Shown: positions 22,790 through 34,543, counted from the stretch's first letter. The stretch: 52,001 nt of DNA from Citrobacter sp. Awk 4 (GCF_028069725.1 NZ_JANEWG010000032.1:1-52001), one strand, 5' to 3'. Numbers and translations: made by a program. The notes: generated by a model not told the origin, from the sequence alone.

Positions 22790-25700
22790 ATGCCTGAAAA
22801 ACAACGTTATACTCTGCCGACGAAGGCCGGCGATCAGCGCCAGTTGGGTGAGCTTACCGGTGCGGCTTGCGCCACACAGGTCGCGGAGATTGCCGAGCGT
22901 CACGCGGGCCCCATCGTGCTTATTGCGCCGGATATGCAGAATGCCCTGCGACTGCATGATGAAATTGGCCAGTTCACCGATCAGATGGTGATGAATCTGG
23001 CAGACTGGGAAACGCTCCCCTACGACAGTTTTTCGCCGCACCAGGAGATAATCTCCTCGCGTCTCTCCACGCTGTATCAGCTCCCGTCGATGCAACGCGG
23101 CGTACTGATCGTGCCGGTCAATACCCTGATGCAGCGCGTCTGCCCCCACAATTATCTGCATGGTCACGCGCTGGTGATGAAAAAAGGTCAGCAATTGTCG
23201 CGCGATGCATTGCGCGCGCAACTGGAGAGCGCCGGGTATCGTCATGTTGATCAGGTTATGGAACACGGCGAATACGCCACCCGCGGCGCGTTGCTGGATC
23301 TGTTCCCGATGGGCAGCGAGCAACCTTATCGTCTCGATTTCTTTGATGATGAGATAGACAGCCTGCGTCTGTTCGACACCGACACCCAACGCACGCTGGA
23401 AGAAGTTTCGGCGATTAACCTGCTGCCTGCGCACGAATTCCCGACGGACAAAGCGGCCATTGAGTTGTTCCGTAGCCAGTGGCGCGACACCTTTGAGGTG
23501 AAACGCGACCCTGAACATATTTATCAGCAGGTTAGCAAAGGCACGTTACCGGCGGGAATCGAATACTGGCAGCCGCTGTTTTTCAGCGAGCCGCTGCCGC
23601 CGCTGTTTAGTTACTTTCCGGCGAATACGCTACTGGTGAACACCGGGAACCTGGAAACCAGCGCAGAGCGCTTCCAGGCCGATACCCTGTCACGTTTCGA
23701 AAATCGCGGCGTTGACCCCATGCGCCCGCTTTTACCGCCGGAATCGCTCTGGCTTCGCGTTGATGAACTTTTTTCCGAGCTTAAACGCTGGCCCCGCGTA
23801 CAACTCAAAACCGAGCATCTGCCGGAAAAAGCCGCCAATACCAATCTGGGTTTCCAGAAACTCCCCGACCTGGCGGTGCAGGCGCAGCAAAAAGCCCCGC
23901 TGGATGCCCTGCGTAAGTTCCTGGAAGCCTTTACCGGTCCGGTCATTTTCTCCGTAGAAAGCGAAGGTCGCCGGGAAGCCCTCGGTGAACTGCTAGCCCG
24001 CATCAAGATTGCGCCTAAGCGAATCCTACGTCTGGATGAAGCGAGCGATGCAGGCCGCTACCTGATGATTGGCGCGGCGGAACACGGATTTATCGACACG
24101 CAGCGTAATCTGGCGCTGATTTGTGAAAGCGATCTGCTCGGTGAGCGCGTCGCGCGGCGTCGTCAGGATACCCGCCGCACCATCAACCCGGATACGCTTA
24201 TTCGCAACCTGGCGGAGTTGCATCCGGGCCAGCCTGTCGTTCACCTGGAGCATGGCGTGGGTCGTTATGCCGGTATGACCACACTGGAAGCGGGTGGTAT
24301 CAAAGGTGAATATCTGATGCTCACCTACGCCAATGACGCCAAATTGTACGTTCCGGTATCGTCACTGCACCTGATCAGCCGTTACGCGGGCGGAGCGGAA
24401 GAAAATGCGCCGCTGCATAAACTGGGCGGTGACGCGTGGTCGCGCGCCAGACAGAAAGCGGCAGAAAAAGTGCGCGATGTGGCGGCAGAATTGCTGGATA
24501 TTTATGCCCAACGCGCGGCCAAAGAGGGCTTCGCCTTTAAACACGATCGTGAACAATACCAGTTATTCTGCGACAGCTTCCCGTTTGAAACCACGCCTGA
24601 CCAGGCACAGGCCATCAATGCGGTTCTCAGTGATATGTGCCAGCCGCTGGCGATGGACCGTTTAGTCTGTGGCGACGTTGGTTTTGGTAAAACCGAAGTG
24701 GCGATGCGCGCGGCGTTTCTGGCGGTGGAAAACCACAAACAGGTGGCGGTGCTGGTCCCGACAACCCTGCTTGCCCAGCAACATTTCGATAACTTCCGCG
24801 ATCGCTTTGCCAACTGGCCGGTGCGTATTGAGATGCTCTCTCGCTTCCGGAGCGCCAAAGAGCAGACGCAAATCCTTGAGCAAGTCGCCGAAGGTAAGAT
24901 CGACATTTTGATTGGCACCCATAAACTGCTCCAAAACGATGTAAAACTGAAAGATTTAGGCCTGTTGATTGTCGATGAAGAGCACCGTTTTGGCGTCCGT
25001 CACAAAGAGCGCATTAAAGCCATGCGCGCAGATGTGGACATTCTGACGCTGACGGCGACGCCGATCCCGCGTACGCTGAATATGGCGATGAGCGGTATGC
25101 GCGATCTCTCTATTATCGCCACCCCGCCCGCCCGTCGTCTGGCGGTCAAAACCTTTGTCCGTGAATACGACAACCTGGTGGTGCGTGAGGCAATCCTGCG
25201 TGAAGTGTTGCGTGGCGGCCAGGTGTATTACCTGTTCAACGATGTGGAGAATATTCAGAAAACGGCGGACCGCCTGGCGGAACTGGTGCCCGAAGCGCGG
25301 ATCGCGATTGGTCACGGACAGATGCGCGAGCGCGAGCTGGAACGCGTGATGAATGACTTCCACCATCAACGCTTTAACGTCCTGGTGTGTACCACGATTA
25401 TCGAAACCGGGATCGACATTCCCACCGCCAACACCATTATTATCGAACGCGCCGATCACTTCGGTCTGGCGCAATTGCACCAGTTGCGTGGCCGTGTGGG
25501 TCGCTCGCATCATCAGGCGTATGCCTGGCTGCTGACGCCGCATCCAAAAGCCATGACCCCCGATGCGCAAAAACGCCTCGAGGCCATCGCGTCGCTTGAG
25601 GATCTGGGGGCGGGCTTTGCACTGGCAACGCACGATCTCGAAATTCGCGGCGCGGGGGAATTACTCGGCGAAGATCAGAGCGGTTCGATGGAAACCATCG

Positions 25701-26236
25701 GTTTCTCGCTCTATATGGAGCTGCTGGAAAACGCCGTCGATGCACTGAAAGCCGGACGTGAACCGTCACTGGAAGACCTCACCAGCCAACAGACGGAAGT
25801 TGAACTGCGCATGCCGTCGCTGTTGCCGGACGATTTTATCCCTGATGTAAACACCCGTCTCTCTTTCTACAAACGTATCGCCAGTGCAAAAAGTGAAAAC
25901 GAACTGGAAGAGATCAAGGTAGAACTGATCGACCGCTTTGGGCTGTTGCCTGATCCCGCCCGCACGCTGCTGGAGATTGCCCGTCTGCGCCAGCAGGCGC
26001 AAAAACTCGGCATTAAAAAGCTGGAGGGCAACGAAAAAGGCGGCATCATCGAATTCGCCGAGAAAAACCACGTCAATCCGGTTTGGCTTATCGGTCTGTT
26101 GCAGAAACAGCCACAGCACTTCCGTCTGGACGGCCCCACCCGGCTGAAGTTTATTCAGGAACTGGGTGAACGTAAAACCCGCATCGAATGGGTACGTCAG
26201 TTCATGCGGCAACTGGAAGAAAACGCAGTCGCGTAA
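22790..26236 (+). CDS. mfd: Transcription-repair coupling factor
   Basis: Displaces RNA polymerase stalled at DNA damage and recruits UvrA. The UvrB-like N-terminal module is followed by the RNA polymerase-interacting domain (around VVHLEHGVGRYAG, about residue 484), then an SF2 translocase with Walker A GDVGFGKTE (about 627), DEEHRF (about 729), TLTATPIPRT and the TRG region RGRVGRSHHQAYAWLL. 1148 residues from the ATG at 22790 (MPEKQRYTLP), the E. coli length. Confidence 0.98.
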   Translation: MPEKQRYTLPTKAGDQRQLGELTGAACATQVAEIAERHAGPIVLIAPDMQNALRLHDEIGQFTDQMVMNLADWETLPYDSFSPHQEIISSRLSTLYQLPSMQRGVLIVPVNTLMQRVCPHNYLHGHALVMKKGQQLSRDALRAQLESAGYRHVDQVMEHGEYATRGALLDLFPMGSEQPYRLDFFDDEIDSLRLFDTDTQRTLEEVSAINLLPAHEFPTDKAAIELFRSQWRDTFEVKRDPEHIYQQVSKGTLPAGIEYWQPLFFSEPLPPLFSYFPANTLLVNTGNLETSAERFQADTLSRFENRGVDPMRPLLPPESLWLRVDELFSELKRWPRVQLKTEHLPEKAANTNLGFQKLPDLAVQAQQKAPLDALRKFLEAFTGPVIFSVESEGRREALGELLARIKIAPKRILRLDEASDAGRYLMIGAAEHGFIDTQRNLALICESDLLGERVARRRQDTRRTINPDTLIRNLAELHPGQPVVHLEHGVGRYAGMTTLEAGGIKGEYLMLTYANDAKLYVPVSSLHLISRYAGGAEENAPLHKLGGDAWSRARQKAAEKVRDVAAELLDIYAQRAAKEGFAFKHDREQYQLFCDSFPFETTPDQAQAINAVLSDMCQPLAMDRLVCGDVGFGKTEVAMRAAFLAVENHKQVAVLVPTTLLAQQHFDNFRDRFANWPVRIEMLSRFRSAKEQTQILEQVAEGKIDILIGTHKLLQNDVKLKDLGLLIVDEEHRFGVRHKERIKAMRADVDILTLTATPIPRTLNMAMSGMRDLSIIATPPARRLAVKTFVREYDNLVVREAILREVLRGGQVYYLFNDVENIQKTADRLAELVPEARIAIGHGQMRERELERVMNDFHHQRFNVLVCTTIIETGIDIPTANTIIIERADHFGLAQLHQLRGRVGRSHHQAYAWLLTPHPKAMTPDAQKRLEAIASLEDLGAGFALATHDLEIRGAGELLGEDQSGSMETIGFSLYMELLENAVDALKAGREPSLEDLTSQQTEVELRMPSLLPDDFIPDVNTRLSFYKRIASAKSENELEEIKVELIDRFGLLPDPARTLLEIARLRQQAQKLGIKKLEGNEKGGIIEFAEKNHVNPVWLIGLLQKQPQHFRLDGPTRLKFIQELGERKTRIEWVRQFMRQLEENAVA

Positions 26237-26241
26237 TCACT

Positions 26242-26272
26242 GTGCCGGGTGGCGCCACGGCTCACCCGGCAC
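26242..26272. repeat. REP-like palindrome after mfd
   Basis: GTGCCGGGTGGCG...CTCACCCGGCAC is an imperfect long hairpin without a T tract, six bases past the mfd stop, between mfd and ldtC. Confidence 0.7.
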
Positions 26273-26378
26273 AGGATTTACAAACTCTTTGCATTTCCCC
26301 TGCACTTCCCGACATAGCCAGCCGTCATAATCCCTGTTTACGTTATCGCAACAATAACCCTGTGATTTACATGGATTT

Positions 26379-27350
26379 ATGGTAATGAAATTACACATGC
26401 GTTTTTCTCGCTGGCTGGCATTTTGTGCCCTCGCTGCCACCGTGGCGGTTGCACTACCAGCCAAAGCGAACACCTGGCCACTGCCTCCGGCGGGTAGCAA
26501 GCTGGTGGGCGAAAACAAATTTCACGTCGTTGAAAACAACGGCGGCTCGCTGGAATCGATCGCAAAGAAATACAATGTGGGTTTTCTGGCGCTGTTACAG
26601 GCAAACCCTGGGGTTGATCCTTATGTTCCACGCGCGGGCAGCGTGCTAACCATCCCCTTGCAAACGCTCCTGCCAGACGCGCCGCGCGTAGGTATCGTGA
26701 TCAACCTGGCGGAGTTACGTCTGTACTATTACCCGCCGGGGAAAAACACGGTCACCGTCTACCCGATCGGTATCGGTCAGTTAGGCGGCGATACATTGAC
26801 GCCAACAATGGTGACAACCATCTCTGACAAACGCGCCAATCCGACCTGGACCCCAACAGCGAATATTCGCGCCCGTTACAAAGCGCAAGGGGTTGATCTC
26901 CCTGCAGTGGTCCCTGCCGGGCCGGATAACCCGATGGGGCATCATGCGATTCGCTTAGCCGCCTACGGTGGGGTCTATCTGTTGCATGGCACCAATGCCG
27001 ATTTTGGTATCGGTATGCGCGTCAGCTCAGGGTGTATTCGCTTACGTGACGGTGACATTGAGACACTGTTCCGCCAGGTCACGCCCGGGACAAAAGTGAA
27101 TATCATCAATACGCCAATCAAAGCCTCAGTGGAACCGGGAGGTGTGCGTCTGGTGGAAGTTCATCAGCCGTTGTCGAAGAATCTGAACGATGACCCGCAG
27201 GTATTGCCCATTGAATTGAACAGCGCAATGCAGGCATTTAAAGCCTCAGCGCAAACCGATGCAGCGGTCATGGAGCATGTTATGGAACTGCGCTCCGGTA
27301 TGCCGGTGGATGTCACCCGTCATCAGGGTGCCGTACCGCAGTCTATGTAG
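26379..27350 (+). CDS. ldtC: L,D-transpeptidase LdtC
   Basis: Periplasmic YkuD enzyme (formerly YcfS) that in E. coli attaches Braun lipoprotein to murein. Signal peptide ending LPAKA, LysM-like domain (about residues 46-95, KFHVVENNGG), YkuD domain at about 105-240 with HGTNADFGIGMRVSSGCIR, catalytic Cys219. 323 residues from 26379; the ATG at 26385 has better spacing from GGA (26373) and would give 321. Ends in a terminator shared with bhsA. Confidence 0.96.
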   Translation: MVMKLHMRFSRWLAFCALAATVAVALPAKANTWPLPPAGSKLVGENKFHVVENNGGSLESIAKKYNVGFLALLQANPGVDPYVPRAGSVLTIPLQTLLPDAPRVGIVINLAELRLYYYPPGKNTVTVYPIGIGQLGGDTLTPTMVTTISDKRANPTWTPTANIRARYKAQGVDLPAVVPAGPDNPMGHHAIRLAAYGGVYLLHGTNADFGIGMRVSSGCIRLRDGDIETLFRQVTPGTKVNIINTPIKASVEPGGVRLVEVHQPLSKNLNDDPQVLPIELNSAMQAFKASAQTDAAVMEHVMELRSGMPVDVTRHQGAVPQSM

Positions 27351-27363
27351 AGACTCAGCACGT

Positions 27364-27392
27364 AAAAAACCCGCAATATCGCGGGGTTTTTT
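27364..27392. terminator. Bidirectional terminator between ldtC and bhsA
   Basis: AAAAAACCCGC / GCGGGGTTTTTT: a GC stem around a 6-base loop with A and T tracts on both sides, serving both convergent genes. Confidence 0.9.
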
Positions 27393-27427
27393 ATGGCAAA
27401 CAAAAGGGCATTAATGAGGGGTAATGC

Positions 27428-27685
27428 TTATTTGTAAATAACCGCCGTCCCGTGCAGCGTGTTAGGACCGGTAACGGAAGTAATACGGAAGGATTTTGCC
27501 CCCATCTCATCCGCTTTCTGTGCCAGTTGATCTTCCAGAGAACCCAGATTGGTCCCTGCATTCGCAGAGATAGTGCCCACTTTTTGTTGACCGGCAGGCG
27601 TTGACTGAACTTCAACAGCCGCGACGCTTGCAAAAGAAAGTGAACTCAGAACAGCAGCAACGATAAGGGTTTTTACGTTTTTCAT
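27428..27685 (-). CDS. bhsA: Stress/biofilm envelope protein BhsA (YhcN/DUF1471 family)
   Basis: Small outer-membrane or periplasmic protein linked in E. coli to copper, acid and oxidative stress and biofilm formation. 85 residues: signal peptide ending ASVA|AVEVQ, then a DUF1471 domain (GTISANAG, ADEMGAKSFRITSV, LHGTAVIYK). Divergent from comR, whose product represses it in E. coli. A CRP-type site lies in the shared upstream region. Confidence 0.96.
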   Translation of the reverse strand: MKNVKTLIVAAVLSSLSFASVAAVEVQSTPAGQQKVGTISANAGTNLGSLEDQLAQKADEMGAKSFRITSVTGPNTLHGTAVIYK

Positions 27686-27727
27686 GATAGTGACCTGTAG
27701 CAGATGAATGATGTCGTCAGCATTAAC

Positions 27728-27745
27728 TTAACGATCGATAGTTAA
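27728..27745. promoter_or_regulatory. Candidate ComR operator (inverted repeat)
   Basis: TTAAC-8-GTTAA in the 241-bp divergent bhsA-comR region, 43 bases upstream of the bhsA start. TetR-family proteins bind such palindromes and ComR represses bhsA in E. coli; assignment to ComR is inference. Confidence 0.35.
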
Positions 27746-27753
27746 ATCATAGA

Positions 27754-27769
27754 TGTGATCCAGGTCACA
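27754..27769. promoter_or_regulatory. CRP-cAMP binding site between bhsA and comR
   Basis: TGTGATCCAGGTCACA matches both CRP half-sites exactly (TGTGA-N6-TCACA). It could serve bhsA on the minus strand or comR on the plus strand. Confidence 0.65.
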
Positions 27770-27926
27770 CGTCAATGTATTTTTGTAACGCACGTTAATT
27801 AAATTATAAATACCTTATTTTTCAGCACGGTAAGATTAATTTATTTTTATCCTGAATGCGCTGGAGACTGAGCGCGTTTATTTTTATAATGGTTGTTCAA
27901 TAAACCCAACCAGGTACAACGGCACC

Positions 27927-28559
27927 ATGACAACTACCCCGACAAGTTGCGCAAAAAAAAGCCGTGGCCGACCAAAAGTGTTCGACAGGGAAGCCGCGCT
28001 TGATAAGGCCATGACACTCTTCTGGCAACATGGCTATGAAGCGACATCACTCTCCGACCTCGTAGAAGCAACCGGTGCGAAAGCGCCAACGCTGTATGCG
28101 GAATTTACCAACAAGGAAGGGCTATTTCGCGCCGTGCTGGATCGCTACATTAGCCGCTTTGCGGCAAAGCACGAGGCGCAGCTCTTCTGCGAAGAAAAAA
28201 GTGTTGAATCGGCGCTCGAAGATTATTTCACCGCCGTTGCGACCTGCTTTACCAGCAAAGAGACCCCCGCCGGATGCTTTATGATTAATACTTCCGCGAC
28301 GCTGGCAGCCTCCTCCCGTGATATTGCGCATACGGTCAAATCACGCCATGCAATGCAGGAACAGACACTGGCCCAATTCCTCCGTCAACGACAAGAGCGC
28401 GGCGAAATTCCAGCGCATTGTGATCCGCAGAGTCTGGCAGAGTTTCTGAACTGTATATTGCAGGGGATGTCGATAAGCGCCCGCGAAGGTGCAACCTTTG
28501 AGAGGCTGATGTTGATCACTCGCACCACGCTAAAACTGTGGCCTGAGATGCTGAAATAG
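27927..28559 (+). CDS. comR: TetR-family copper-responsive repressor ComR
   Basis: Represses bhsA and responds to copper in E. coli (formerly YcfQ). 210 residues. N-terminal helix-turn-helix in the segment FWQHGYEATSLSDLVEATG (about residues 33-51) followed by the usual TLYAEFTNKEGLF; the C-terminal ligand domain contains AGCFMINTSA. Divergent from its target. Confidence 0.95.
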   Translation: MTTTPTSCAKKSRGRPKVFDREAALDKAMTLFWQHGYEATSLSDLVEATGAKAPTLYAEFTNKEGLFRAVLDRYISRFAAKHEAQLFCEEKSVESALEDYFTAVATCFTSKETPAGCFMINTSATLAASSRDIAHTVKSRHAMQEQTLAQFLRQRQERGEIPAHCDPQSLAEFLNCILQGMSISAREGATFERLMLITRTTLKLWPEMLK

Positions 28560-28625
28560 TACGTTAACCAGGGAACATGGCTCTCTTGTTTCGCTACACC
28601 ACTAGCCGTTGTTGAGTGGTGGACA

Positions 28626-28659
28626 TAAAAAAGCCCCTCAGCCTGAGCGAATGAGGGGC
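28626..28659 (-). terminator. Terminator of ycfJ
   Basis: 8-bp stem GCCCCTCA/TGAGGGGC (28633-28640 with 28652-28659) followed on the minus strand by six T, 24 bases beyond the ycfJ stop; also lies downstream of comR. Confidence 0.88.
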
Positions 28660-28682
28660 AAGTGTGCAGAGTACAGCTATTT

Positions 28683-29222
28683 TTACGCTTTGTTAGTCAA
28701 AATGAGCTGGCCGTTATTATCCAGAGGGATCTGCGCACCAGGATCTTTGTCCATGCGAATTTTGCCCTGCTGGTCGCCAATTTTGTAAGTGACATCATAA
28801 CCCAGCATTTTTTCAGACTTGTCATACACCGTTTTGCAACGCTGCTGGGTGGAGGTATATGTGTCATTTTCCTGCATTGAGCCCTGGATCTGGTTACCAG
28901 CATAACCGCCGCCCAGCGCACCCACGACCGTAGCCACATCTTTACCACGACCACCGCCAAACTGATGACCAATGACGCCACCCGCAACCGCACCCAGTAC
29001 AGAGCCGGCGATACGGTTTTCATCCTGTACCGGTTTACGATGCGTGACCGTCACGTTATGGCACTCCTGACGCGGAGTCTTAACCGTTTCCTTAATCGGT
29101 GTCGCAGAGACAACCTGAGCATACTGCGGGCCACGGTCTAAGACATTAAGACCGGCGACAGCCGCAACGCCCAGCGCAGCCGCTACGCCAATCCCGATAC
29201 CCGCCAACATTGATTTATTCAC
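28683..29222 (-). CDS. ycfJ: Glycine-zipper envelope protein YcfJ
   Basis: 179 residues, as in E. coli. N-terminal hydrophobic segment (about 6-26), then a glycine-zipper stretch GSVLGAVAGGVIGHQFGGG...GALGGGYAGNQ (about 73-112) of the 17-kDa surface antigen type, and a C-terminal domain with a cysteine pair. Function unknown; biofilm effects are reported in E. coli. GGAGG ribosome site. Own terminator downstream. Confidence 0.93.
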   Translation of the reverse strand: MNKSMLAGIGIGVAAALGVAAVAGLNVLDRGPQYAQVVSATPIKETVKTPRQECHNVTVTHRKPVQDENRIAGSVLGAVAGGVIGHQFGGGRGKDVATVVGALGGGYAGNQIQGSMQENDTYTSTQQRCKTVYDKSEKMLGYDVTYKIGDQQGKIRMDKDPGAQIPLDNNGQLILTNKA

Positions 29223-29502
29223 GGGAACTCCTCCTTTTTTGCTATTAGTAACAATTTTGCAACGGGTGGGAGAGTAAGCAAATCAGACAACGGATGAAAA
29301 GTAGGGGTTTGAGCGGCGAAACAGGATGATTCGGAGTACTCCGAAGCGCATAACAAGGACTGGCGCGATAACACCGTTAGTTTAAAACCGAGATATCCGG
29401 GGCGACCACCGGGTTTGGCGTCCCTCCGGGAACCAAATCCCGGTGTTTCCCCTCATTCATTAGCTTAAATGGCCGGTGTTAACTGATGGGAGGATTTTCT
29501 GT
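29223..29502. other. ycfJ-ndh intergenic region with stem-loop, no gene seen
   Basis: About 280 bases without a credible ORF. It holds an imperfect stem-loop at 29407-29445 (CACCGGG-TTTGG against CCAAATCCCGGTG, one bulged base), followed by TTTCCCC, and the ycfJ promoter region. The stem-loop may be a weak terminator or part of a small RNA; nothing decides this. Confidence 0.4.
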
Positions 29503-29533
29503 AAAAACTCACCGGCACAAACGGCCGGTGAGT
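29503..29533 (-). terminator. Terminator of ndh
   Basis: 10-bp perfect stem ACTCACCGGC/GCCGGTGAGT (29507-29516 with 29524-29533), then TTTTT on the minus strand, 10 bases after the ndh stop. Confidence 0.9.
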
Positions 29534-29543
29534 AAAGAGATCA

Positions 29544-30848
29544 TTAATGAAGTTTCAGACGAGGGCGGATCACACGGTTTATGCTGCCAACCAGCATCAT
29601 CAACCCGGTTTTGAAGTAACCGTGCAATGCAATCTGGTGCATACGGTACAGCGAAATATAGACGAAGCGGGCGATGCGCCCTTCTATCATCATGGATCCG
29701 CGCGTCAGATTTCCCATCAAACTCCCCACGGTAGAGAAGTTGGACAGTGACACCAGAGAACCGTGATCTTTGTACTGGTACGCCTTCAGCGGTTTGCCGT
29801 TCATCTGCGCCAGGATGTTATTCATCGCGCAGGTTGCCATCTGGTGCGCCGCCTGAGCACGTGGCGGTACAAAGCCCCCTTCCGGACGCGCACAGGATGC
29901 ACAGTCGCCAATGGCGTACACATCAGGATCACGCGAGGTCTGCAGGGTCGGTTCCACCACCAGCTGATTGATACGGTTGGTTTCCAGACCGCCGATATCT
30001 TTCATAAAGTCTGGCGCTTTAATACCTGCCGCCCACACCATCAGATCGGCTTCGATGTATTCGCCCTCTTTGGTGTGAAGTCCGCCTGCATCAGCACTGG
30101 TCACCATCGTCTGCGTCAACACCCGTACGCCCAGTTTGGTCAATTCGCTATGCGCTGCGCCGGAAATACGCGGCGGTAATGCTGGCAGAATACGTTCTCC
30201 GGCTTCAACCAGCGTCACATTCAGCGCTTCGTTGGTCAGCCCTTTGTAACCGTAACTGTGCAGTTGTTTCACCGCATTATGCAGTTCTGCTGAGAGTTCA
30301 ACGCCCGTTGCGCCACCGCCGACAATGGCGATGTTAACCTTGCCGTTCGCCCCCAGGTTTGCGGAGTATTTCAAAAACAGGTTCAACATTTCCTGATGGA
30401 AACGACGCGCCTGATGGGGGTTATCGAGGAAAATGCAGTGCTCTTTCACGCCAGGCGTATTGAAGTCATTGGAGGTACTTCCCAGCGCCATCACCAGTGT
30501 GTCATAGGCTATCTTACGCTCCGGTACTAACAGGTCACCTTTTTCATCACGCAGTTCAGCAATGGTTATCGTTTTTGCTTCACGATCGATATCCATCACC
30601 GACCCGAGTTGAAACTGGAAGCCATGATTGCGCGCATGTGCCAGGTAGCTCAGCGCATCCACACCTTCATCCAGCGAACCGGTCGCCACTTCGTGCAGCA
30701 GCGGTTTCCACAGATGGCTGTGGTTTCTGTCCACCAGCGTAATTTTCGCTTTTTTCTTGCGACCCAGTTTTTTACCCAACTGCGTCGCCATTTCCAGCCC
30801 GCCAGCACCACCGCCGACAATCACGATTTTTTTCAATGGTGTAGTCAA
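29544..30848 (-). CDS. ndh: NADH:quinone oxidoreductase type II
   Basis: Non-proton-pumping respiratory NADH dehydrogenase, FAD enzyme peripheral to the inner membrane. FAD-binding [10 protein letters not shown] (about 11-20), NADH-binding [15 protein letters not shown] (about 175-189), second FAD motif [10 protein letters not shown], membrane-binding amphipathic C-terminal region. 434 residues as in E. coli. A perfect FNR box lies upstream, matching known anaerobic repression. Confidence 0.98.
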   Translation of the reverse strand: MTTPLKKIVIVGGGAGGLEMATQLGKKLGRKKKAKITLVDRNHSHLWKPLLHEVATGSLDEGVDALSYLAHARNHGFQFQLGSVMDIDREAKTITIAELRDEKGDLLVPERKIAYDTLVMALGSTSNDFNTPGVKEHCIFLDNPHQARRFHQEMLNLFLKYSANLGANGKVNIAIVGGGATGVELSAELHNAVKQLHSYGYKGLTNEALNVTLVEAGERILPALPPRISGAAHSELTKLGVRVLTQTMVTSADAGGLHTKEGEYIEADLMVWAAGIKAPDFMKDIGGLETNRINQLVVEPTLQTSRDPDVYAIGDCASCARPEGGFVPPRAQAAHQMATCAMNNILAQMNGKPLKAYQYKDHGSLVSLSNFSTVGSLMGNLTRGSMMIEGRIARFVYISLYRMHQIALHGYFKTGLMMLVGSINRVIRPRLKLH

Positions 30849-30984
30849 GGTGACCCCCTCAAATTAATTAACCAATTGTTAATTAAACGTTATAGACATA
30901 GCCTTTAATTAACAACAAGTTACGACAATGAAAAACGACTTCGACAGTGAGAATAACACGAACGGTGCATTGGTCATACCAAAA

Positions 30985-30998
30985 TTGATATGTATCAA
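30985..30998 (-). promoter_or_regulatory. FNR box upstream of ndh
   Basis: TTGATATGTATCAA is an exact TTGAT-N4-ATCAA palindrome about 140 bases upstream of the ndh start. In E. coli FNR represses ndh anaerobically from upstream sites. Confidence 0.8.
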
Positions 30999-31039
30999 GT
31001 TTTCTCGCTGAAAAGTTAAACAACACGTGCTACGGACAC

Positions 31040-31063
31040 AAAAAAACCAGCCCGAAGGCTGGT
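31040..31063 (-). terminator. Terminator of the hinT-ycfP operon
   Basis: ACCAGCC/GGCTGGT stem (31046-31052 with 31057-31063, CGAA loop) followed on the minus strand by a T run, 23 bases after the ycfP stop. Confidence 0.9.
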
Positions 31064-31085
31064 CTTGCAAAACCGTCTGACCGTA

Positions 31086-31628
31086 TTAACCCAGGGTCTT
31101 AAAGGCTTTAATTCGCTGTAAATGAGGCGAGATATTCTTGAACTTGTGAGTTTGCTCTTCATCCCACACTATTTCGTAGAAATGGTGTAACTCTTCTGAC
31201 GAACGTTGGCTGTTCAGGGTTTCATCATGGCGAGAAAGGATCACCAGGCAACGATCGCGGTTCTTTTCCCGAAAGTTGGTGACGCACTTGGTGGCGATGT
31301 CGGCGTACTCTTCCGGACGGTCAATTTTGCCTTCCATGTTCTCATACGGGAACAGATTAGGATTAAACACCACCTGGCGGATATCACAGAGAAAACCGAT
31401 CCGTTCCGCCCAGTAGCCGCCAAGACCCACACCGCAAATTAAAGGGCGGTCGTCCACGTTGAGCTGCAACATTTTGTCCACTTCTTTAAGCAGATGCTGC
31501 ATATCATGTTTAGGATGCCTCGTGCTGTAGCTGATCAGCCTGACATCCGGGTCAATAAATTGCAGTTGCAGCACTTTCTCGTGGTTACCCGGACTGTTCG
31601 AGTCAAAACCGTGTAAATAGATAATCAT
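31086..31628 (-). CDS. ycfP: UPF0227 alpha/beta-hydrolase-like protein YcfP
   Basis: 180 residues as in E. coli. Starts [11 protein letters not shown], an alpha/beta-hydrolase oxyanion strand, but the nucleophile elbow reads GVGLGG where active hydrolases have GxSxG, so hydrolase activity is doubtful. Function unknown. Last gene of the hinT-ycfL-lpoB-thiK-nagZ-ycfP run. Confidence 0.93.
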   Translation of the reverse strand: MIIYLHGFDSNSPGNHEKVLQLQFIDPDVRLISYSTRHPKHDMQHLLKEVDKMLQLNVDDRPLICGVGLGGYWAERIGFLCDIRQVVFNPNLFPYENMEGKIDRPEEYADIATKCVTNFREKNRDRCLVILSRHDETLNSQRSSEELHHFYEIVWDEEQTHKFKNISPHLQRIKAFKTLG

Positions 31629-31666
31629 CGCATCCTCACCAAAACCCGACTCCCCTGACGGGAGTA

Positions 31667-33507
<1,841 letters not shown>

Positions 33508-33527
<20 letters not shown>

Positions 33528-34155
33528 CTTTACCTGACCAGATTATCTCGCCAGTCTGAACCAGCATAAGCTGCATTTGCAGCGTTGGGGCATTGACGTT
33601 ACCCGTAGCACTAGAATAGAGCACATACTGCGCGCCAACGTTGCGGGCAATCCCGATGGCTTTACTGCGGGTACCCAGACTGTCGTGCGGAGACAAACCT
33701 AACTGTTGTTTCGCCAGTGACAACTGTTGCACCGAGACCAGCGTAAATTTGCCGTTATTCGCCAGCGCATTGCGTAACGTTTCCGTCGCTTCACCCGCAT
33801 TGAGGGAGCCATTGGTACGGTTGTTTACGCTGTCAACCAGCAGAACATTACCTGCCGCGATCCCGCCCGCCTGCAACATTTTTCCGACCATCGGCTGCAT
33901 GGCGCCGTTCCAGTCATAGTGACGAACGCGCGGTGCGGGCTGCGCAGTCTGATCTTCATGCTCAATGGGACCCGGCTGCTGAGGAACCGTCGGCACCGTC
34001 GGTACGACAGGCACAGGTTGCTCCGGCTGTACAGGCTGTTCCGGTGTCGGTTTTGCCTCATCAACGGGCGCGGGTTGTTCTCGTTGGGCCACACAACCCG
34101 AGAGGAATATCGCCAGCGCGGCTACCAGAGCGTAGCGATGTATTTTAGTTATCAA
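33508..34155 (-). CDS. lpoB: Outer-membrane lipoprotein LpoB, activator of PBP1b
   Basis: Stimulates the murein synthase PBP1b (MrcB) from the outer membrane. Lipobox LSGC with lipidated Cys21; then a Pro/Gln/Val-rich disordered linker (about 28-70, several PQQP- and QPEQP-type repeats) and a folded domain. 215 residues versus about 213 in E. coli; the linker differs slightly. Confidence 0.96.
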
Positions 34156-34165
34156 GATTCACCTC

Positions 34166-34543
34166 TTACAAATAAAGATAAAGTCTAACTTTATGCGCCC
34201 CCAGATAATTGGCGCTTCCGTACAGCGTAACCGACGAATGCGCCGGGATTGTTACGCTACGCGGCTTCTCCAGAGGGTGCATTTCCAGTCCTCTGGCGTC
34301 ATACCAATAAAAACGATAATGAACGGTAACAGGTTCTTGTCTTTCATTATAAAGTCGTGAGGAGGCCGAAGTCTGAATATCGGACGTCGTCAACGCCGGA
34401 GGCTCTGCGGTGATCCCCGCCGCCAGTAACGTTGATTCCATAACCAGCGTCTGCTCATCACTCACCGGTATTTCAGGATGAGAACGGCAGCCGGCGAGCA
34501 ACAGCACAGCCAATGACAGTGCAACGCATCCTCTCGTCATCAT
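34166..34543 (-). CDS. ycfL: Lipoprotein YcfL
   Basis: 125-residue lipoprotein; lipobox LLAGC with Cys19, then a DUF1425 beta-rich domain. Function unknown; in E. coli its gene lies between hinT and lpoB, as here. The ATG overlaps the hinT stop by one base (TGATG). Confidence 0.93.
   Translation of the reverse strand: MMTRGCVALSLAVLLLAGCRSHPEIPVSDEQTLVMESTLLAAGITAEPPALTTSDIQTSASSRLYNERQEPVTVHYRFYWYDARGLEMHPLEKPRSVTIPAHSSVTLYGSANYLGAHKVRLYLYL

Noticed and set aside
22739-23518. Long ORF antisense to the start of mfd
   Set aside because: Mirrors the codon bias of mfd; the mfd frame is conserved over its whole length.
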